A stretch of 64,000 bases of DNA from Symbiodinium natans. Its lineage: Eukaryota; Sar; Dinophyceae; Suessiales; Symbiodiniaceae. Location: contig CAJNDS010002757.1 in assembly GCA_905221605.1 (NCBI GenBank), forward strand, positions 792,001-856,000, in the 5' to 3' direction. Positions 63,101-64,000 of the stretch are shown here, one piece after another (the stretch's first letter is position 1; each line of letters opens with the position of its first letter). The notes under the pieces were generated by a model. It was given only the letters and a program-made list of their open reading frames with translations. It made no database searches and was not told the origin of the DNA. The translations under genes were made by a program, and so were the position numbers.

Positions 63101-64000
63101 GGTTTACGGCGTACCAGGACCGCACCAACACCTATGTCCCCCTTGCGAATTATTTTTTATATTTGTTTATTTAAAACCCAAGAGGAAATTAAACATATCA
63201 TTTTTATTAAGGTTCCTAGGGGAGTATAGACACTACTCACAGCTAAAGCCAAAATCAGCCAAGGCCAAGCCAGGCAGCTCAAGTTCAGGTATCGTCACAC
63301 GTGTTCGCACATCGACTCTTTCAAGACTCGGAATCGTATCCGAGGTTTCGGCCCCTTCGGCCCTTTCTCATGGAACGCTTGCGGGTCCAGCCTAAACCCT
63401 AAACCCTAAACCCTAAACCCTATACCCTAAACCCTAAACCCTAAACCCCCAGAATCTTCTCGGAAAGGCTTATACTGCATCGAAAGTGTTCAAAGTGGGG
63501 GGGGGGGGGGGGAACCTGAGGCCCGGCTTTTTTGGGGCCTCAGGAGTTGCAGCCTGGGGGGGGTTGAAATGTTATCAATTTCAGGGTTTCAGGGTTTAGG
63601 GTTTAGGGTTTAGGGTTTAGGGTTTTCACCCTAAGCAAGAGTTGCTTAAGTCCTTCGGAAATTTCTCAATCTCAGGGTGTCACCCTAAACAAGAAAGTTA
63701 CTGAAACCTTTCAGCACCACCATCCCAGGGTCCGAGGGCCTGTCACACATGCACCTTGTGCAAGGTCGCCGTTTCGATTTTTCGATCCCCGATCGGCGAG
63801 TGATCCCGCCCCTCCCTCCCTCCCCCCCCCTAAACCCTAAACCCTAAACCCTAAACCCTAAACCCTAAACCCTAAACCCTAAACCCTAAACCTCGAGCGC
63901 AACCAGACCTCGAAACGTGTCGCGGCAGGTTTTCGATCCCTATGACACTGGCAAAATCGGCTTTCAGGACAGCTCGGGGTGTGGGCCCTCTAGAGCCCGC
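44404..64000 (+). CDS. EF-hand-type protein gene, multi-exon, continues past right edge
   Basis: A series of short + strand exons shares a recurring pattern: KYG...AW(R/Q)...(L/F)DPxxxGKI(S/G)F, then LW-x-EL...GFISLKEID. This reads as repeated degenerate EF-hand pairs, a type I recall from dinoflagellates. The most secure exons are 45242-45339, 46446-46536, 47365-47441, 52344-52405, 52906-52966, 55146-55239, 57126-57214, 62430-62486 and 63929-64000. Junctions 45339/46446, 46536/47365, 52405/52906 and 62486/63929 (GC donor) keep phase exactly. DPDGNGKIS at 45287 is a good Ca-binding loop (positions 1, 3, 5 and 7); most other loops lack acidic residues and probably do not bind calcium. Function unknown. 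The 5' end may lie upstream of 44404, and some exons may be missing or belong to another gene. Confidence 0.55.
44489..44569 (+). repeat. TTTAGGG array
   Basis: About 11 units just downstream of the exon. Confidence 0.95.
45060..45151. mobile_element. Small hairpin (MITE-like) element, copy 3
   Basis: It starts GGGATGTTCCCCCTTTTCC and ends TATAAGAGAGAACATCCC, so the termini are inverted repeats. Inside, CAGTCCTTAACAGGGACTAT and GTACTATAATCCCCAGTAAG resemble the copies at 9524-9630 and 6265-6320. Confidence 0.6.
45178..45236 (-). repeat. CCCTAAA array
   Basis: About eight units ending next to the EF-hand exon. Confidence 0.9.
45242..45339 (+). CDS. EF-hand-type gene, exon with canonical Ca-loop
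   Basis: It encodes GQAAAWRIALDPDGNGKISF and GAAGCG. DPDGNGKISF has Asp, Asp, Asn and the central Gly at the expected EF-hand positions. Acceptor GAAG at 45241; donor GTTGGG at 45340. The two leftover bases join in frame to 46446. Confidence 0.65.
45340..45454 (+). repeat. TTTGGGG block then TTTAGGG array
   Basis: Seven or eight homogeneous TTTGGGG units at the donor switch abruptly to TTTAGGG units. Confidence 0.9.
45455..46445. other. Intron of the EF-hand-type gene
   Basis: Degenerate repeats with no convincing coding sequence. It closes with CCCTAAA-type units from about 46337. Confidence 0.55.
46446..46536 (+). CDS. EF-hand-type gene, exon
   Basis: It encodes CRPRLWSELEPVEGFISLKE and IDPKDRLGR. 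LW-x-L...GFISLKEID is the second, degenerate hand of the pair. It ends in phase 0 at GTGTAC. Confidence 0.6.
47365..47441 (+). CDS. EF-hand-type gene, exon
   Basis: It encodes PAFSSQANQDLEDFRRAPCV and QGVERG, in phase 0 with the preceding exon; the donor is GTTTAGGG. The following G-array runs to about 47528. Confidence 0.5.
47755..48750. repeat. TGGAGG/CCTCCA-rich inverted-repeat island
   Basis: A ~1-kb segment without telomere-like units in which AATGGAGG words and their complement recur. A strong hairpin lies at about 48205-48345, with arms built from CCTCCATTTTTCCTCCATTT. Similar words occur at 47788-47880 and 48655-48705. ORFs on both strands are not convincing. Confidence 0.7.
48751..49205. 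other. Intronic spacer with TTTAGGG units and C-rich degenerate repeats
   Basis: A TTTAGGG array at about 48752-48797; no supported exon before 49206. Confidence 0.45.
49206..49276 (+). CDS. Candidate exon, EF-hand-type gene
   Basis: After CCAACAG it reads AHRALVMEKYGNMLNPGLDS, similar to the KYG helix segment. The donor is unclear and phase with 47441 does not close, so an exon may be missing between them. Confidence 0.35.
49277..52343. other. Long intronic or intergenic stretch with arrays, few candidate exons
   Basis: It contains a CCCTAAA array (about 49306-49344), a (GTGGGTTTA)n variant array at about 49878-49921, poly-G and poly-C runs near 49577 and 50051, the TTTAGGG array at 50602-50730, and a possible exon near 51651-51727 (LLQLCGQTRAVSEGLAWHHA). 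ORFs around 51550-52230 on both strands are unconvincing. Confidence 0.45.
50602..50730 (+). repeat. TTTAGGG array
   Basis: About 18 units, one of the longest in the window. Confidence 0.95.
52344..52405 (+). CDS. EF-hand-type gene, exon
   Basis: It encodes DCKKLFKLLRTDWSRLTPQN, a degenerate EF-hand (Asp...Trp-Ser-x-Leu). Acceptor CTAGAG, donor AAC/GTGGCT, joining in phase 0 to 52906. Confidence 0.5.
52906..52966 (+). CDS. EF-hand-type gene, exon
   Basis: It encodes LKLEDFDPQTGAAVYRAWWP; LxLEDxDP follows the hand in this family. Donor GTGTTTGAG. Confidence 0.5.
53217..53323 (+). CDS. Candidate exon, EF-hand-type gene
   Basis: Between TTCTACAG and AGG/GTCGTT. In phase with 52966 it reads MYSRHITLQLCSLSKADPCA and 15 further residues rich in Gly and Cys. 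No motif recognised. Confidence 0.35.
53421..53500 (+). CDS. Candidate exon, frame unresolved
   Basis: GC-rich island after GAGACTAG. Two frames are open: GFWWLRRPRRQSRRHKGW, in phase with 53323, and AEATAPPKPKAQGVGPKG. Confidence 0.3.
53614..53731 (+). repeat. 59-bp tandem duplication
   Basis: GTTCTTATT(C/A)GGGTATCTAG through GGTAACAGATAAAGAGGCC occurs twice, starting at 53614 and 53673. Confidence 0.85.
53732..54498. other. Intronic spacer
   Basis: A TA-rich tract near 53876-53900 and degenerate CCCTAAA-like units; no gene seen. Confidence 0.4.
54499..54590 (+). CDS. Candidate exon, unrecognised
   Basis: After TTTGTAG it reads TLVPADPLAVPHLHRYGPQR and GANFGTWAL. The donor is uncertain. 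Confidence 0.3.
54591..55145. other. Intronic spacer with short arrays
   Basis: CCCTAAA units at about 54812-54849 and 55109-55131; no coding sequence seen. Confidence 0.45.
55146..55239 (+). CDS. EF-hand-type gene, exon
   Basis: It encodes LEDAAQDDRLRAWQPNAGSL and SF, matching the AWR...G-(K/S)-(I/L)-SF strand of the hand, without acidic loop residues. Acceptor CCTCAG, donor GTGTTC. Confidence 0.45.
55240..57125. other. Intronic stretch, candidate exon near 55947-56020
   Basis: A GC-rich island after GCTGCAG (55947-56020) and another after GAAGCAG (about 56891-56950) may be exons, but frames are unresolved. The 220-codon minus-strand ORF at 56036-56698 is Pro/Ser-rich reading of G-rich repeats. 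CCCTAAA array at about 57000-57090. Confidence 0.4.
57126..57214 (+). CDS. EF-hand-type gene, candidate exon
   Basis: It encodes GALHALLSRELRTTPQAIWQ and RW, like the LL-x3-YG-x4-AWR helix. Acceptor CTTGAG, donor GCTG/GTGAGA. Confidence 0.45.
57215..58107. other. Intronic stretch, no supported gene
   Basis: Mixed sequence with few repeats. ORFs on both strands are short and not family-like. Confidence 0.4.
58108..58140 (+). CDS. Candidate small exon
   Basis: Part of a GC-rich island (about 58093-58139) after GACCTAG. It reads KSTYGQYLDLEFAWLG before a GTTTTT donor. Confidence 0.3.
58441..58540 (+). repeat. GTGTGC/GCGCGT microsatellite
   Basis: Alternating purine-pyrimidine tract; the Cys/Val/Arg and Thr/His/Ala ORFs over it are artefacts. 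Confidence 0.85.
58541..61535. other. Intronic or intergenic stretch with arrays
   Basis: It contains (TA)n at 58768-58792, a possible exon near 58861-58930 (TVMTIAMGDDDLSPS), a TTTAGGG array at 59352-59449, mixed arrays at 59817-59905, poly-C/poly-A with (CAA)n at about 60008-60113, and TTTAGGG arrays at 61384-61530. ORFs at 60333-60920 on both strands are unsupported. Confidence 0.45.
59352..59449 (+). repeat. TTTAGGG array
   Basis: About 14 perfect units. Confidence 0.95.
61536..61637 (+). CDS. Candidate exon between two TTTAGGG arrays
   Basis: Bounded by AGCAG and GAAG/GTTTAGGG. Two frames are open: one reads VLREDEKLSWHLRSLQLSGR then stops near the end, the other ISPAFWASQRAVRKPLK. This is one of the few exons flanked by TTTAGGG on both sides. 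Confidence 0.35.
61638..61708 (+). repeat. TTTAGGG array at donor
   Basis: Ten units beginning at the donor GT. Confidence 0.95.
61709..62247. other. Intronic spacer with a possible small exon
   Basis: An open frame from ATG 61816 is coding-like in its middle (DADVGMKNKEEL after CTCCCAG, before GTGTCA at 61933), but otherwise unsupported. Confidence 0.3.
62248..62414 (-). repeat. CCCTAAA array
   Basis: About 22 units with several CCCCTAAA variants, ending 15 bases before the next exon. Confidence 0.95.
62430..62486 (+). CDS. EF-hand-type gene, exon
   Basis: It encodes NLRHQLSLKYGSLRKAWQE. A GC donor at 62487 joins it in phase 0 to 63929, giving AWQEVFDPYDTGKIGF. Without splicing there is a stop a few codons on. 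Confidence 0.55.
62487..63928. other. Intron with paired short repeats, poly-T/G, and CCCTAAA arrays
   Basis: It contains CAGAA(G/A)AT(A/G)CTC and CTTATAAGGG words repeated at about 62542 and 62590, a poly-T/poly-G run near 62625-62659, an ORF of uncertain meaning at 62970-63395, and CCCTAAA arrays at 63393-63449 and 63828-63892. Confidence 0.5.
63929..64000 (+). CDS. EF-hand-type gene, exon cut by right edge
   Basis: It encodes VFDPYDTGKIGFQDSSGCG. DPYDTGKIGF is an EF-hand-like loop with Asp at positions 1 and 4, probably weak for calcium. It ends with the same GCG block as 45339, where a donor follows. Confidence 0.55.

Noticed and set aside
1-64000. Spliced-leader, tRNA or rRNA genes
   Set aside because: I looked for the dinoflagellate spliced-leader core (CCATTTTGGCTCAAG), tRNA-like cloverleafs and rRNA blocks and saw none, though tRNAs are hard to exclude by eye.

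Overview
This is nuclear DNA of a eukaryote, most likely a dinoflagellate close to the Symbiodiniaceae. The reasons are dozens of interspersed TTTAGGG-type (plant and dinoflagellate telomere) repeats, short exons split by many introns, splice junctions that include GC donors, every recognisable gene on the + strand, and proteins of types common in dinoflagellates (RCC1-repeat, ankyrin-repeat with a ubiquitin-like start, degenerate EF-hand). There are no operons, Shine-Dalgarno sites, rRNA, tRNA or CRISPR. All protein identifications come from motif reading, without database searches.

Layout. 3-1040: 3' end of an RCC1-repeat gene. 1041-3980: intergenic DNA with a thrice-repeated 17-mer and telomere-like arrays. 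3981-30560: exons of one asparagine-synthase-like gene. They carry a degenerate glutaminase half, an intact SGGLDS PP-loop, the SG-G-(D/E)E and RYPFLD blocks, and a C-terminal domain resembling diphthine-ammonia ligase (DPH6). The inferred intron 12685-28836 (about 16 kb) holds a 0.9-kb GA-rich tandem repeat, several minisatellites, a 39-bp palindromic array, a nested 9-bp/1.44-kb/3.48-kb satellite and a multi-palindrome cluster. 31036-33431: exons of an unrecognised gene. 33432-41222: an island without telomeric repeats. It contains a purine/pyrimidine mirror palindrome and a very large ORF that fuses an SF3/D5-like helicase, a superfamily-A-like (TV-Pol-like) polymerase, a papain/Josephin-like cysteine protease and a KDZ-like transposase with a Cys cluster. 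This is the best candidate for an undescribed mobile system. 41223-43476: an intronless ankyrin gene with 17 repeats. 44404-64000: exons of an EF-hand-type gene that runs off the right edge, with introns full of telomere-like repeats, small hairpin elements and a TGGAGG-rich island.

Two themes stand out. First, telomere-like arrays are not random: CCCTAAA arrays lie just upstream of exons and TTTAGGG arrays just downstream. Introns therefore begin with (TTTAGGG)n, which often supplies the GT donor, and end with (CCCTAAA)n, so their ends can pair. Second, the large ORF at 35.5-40.2 kb combines replication, proteolysis and transposition domains in one polypeptide, a logic similar to self-synthesising elements such as Polintons but built from different parts.
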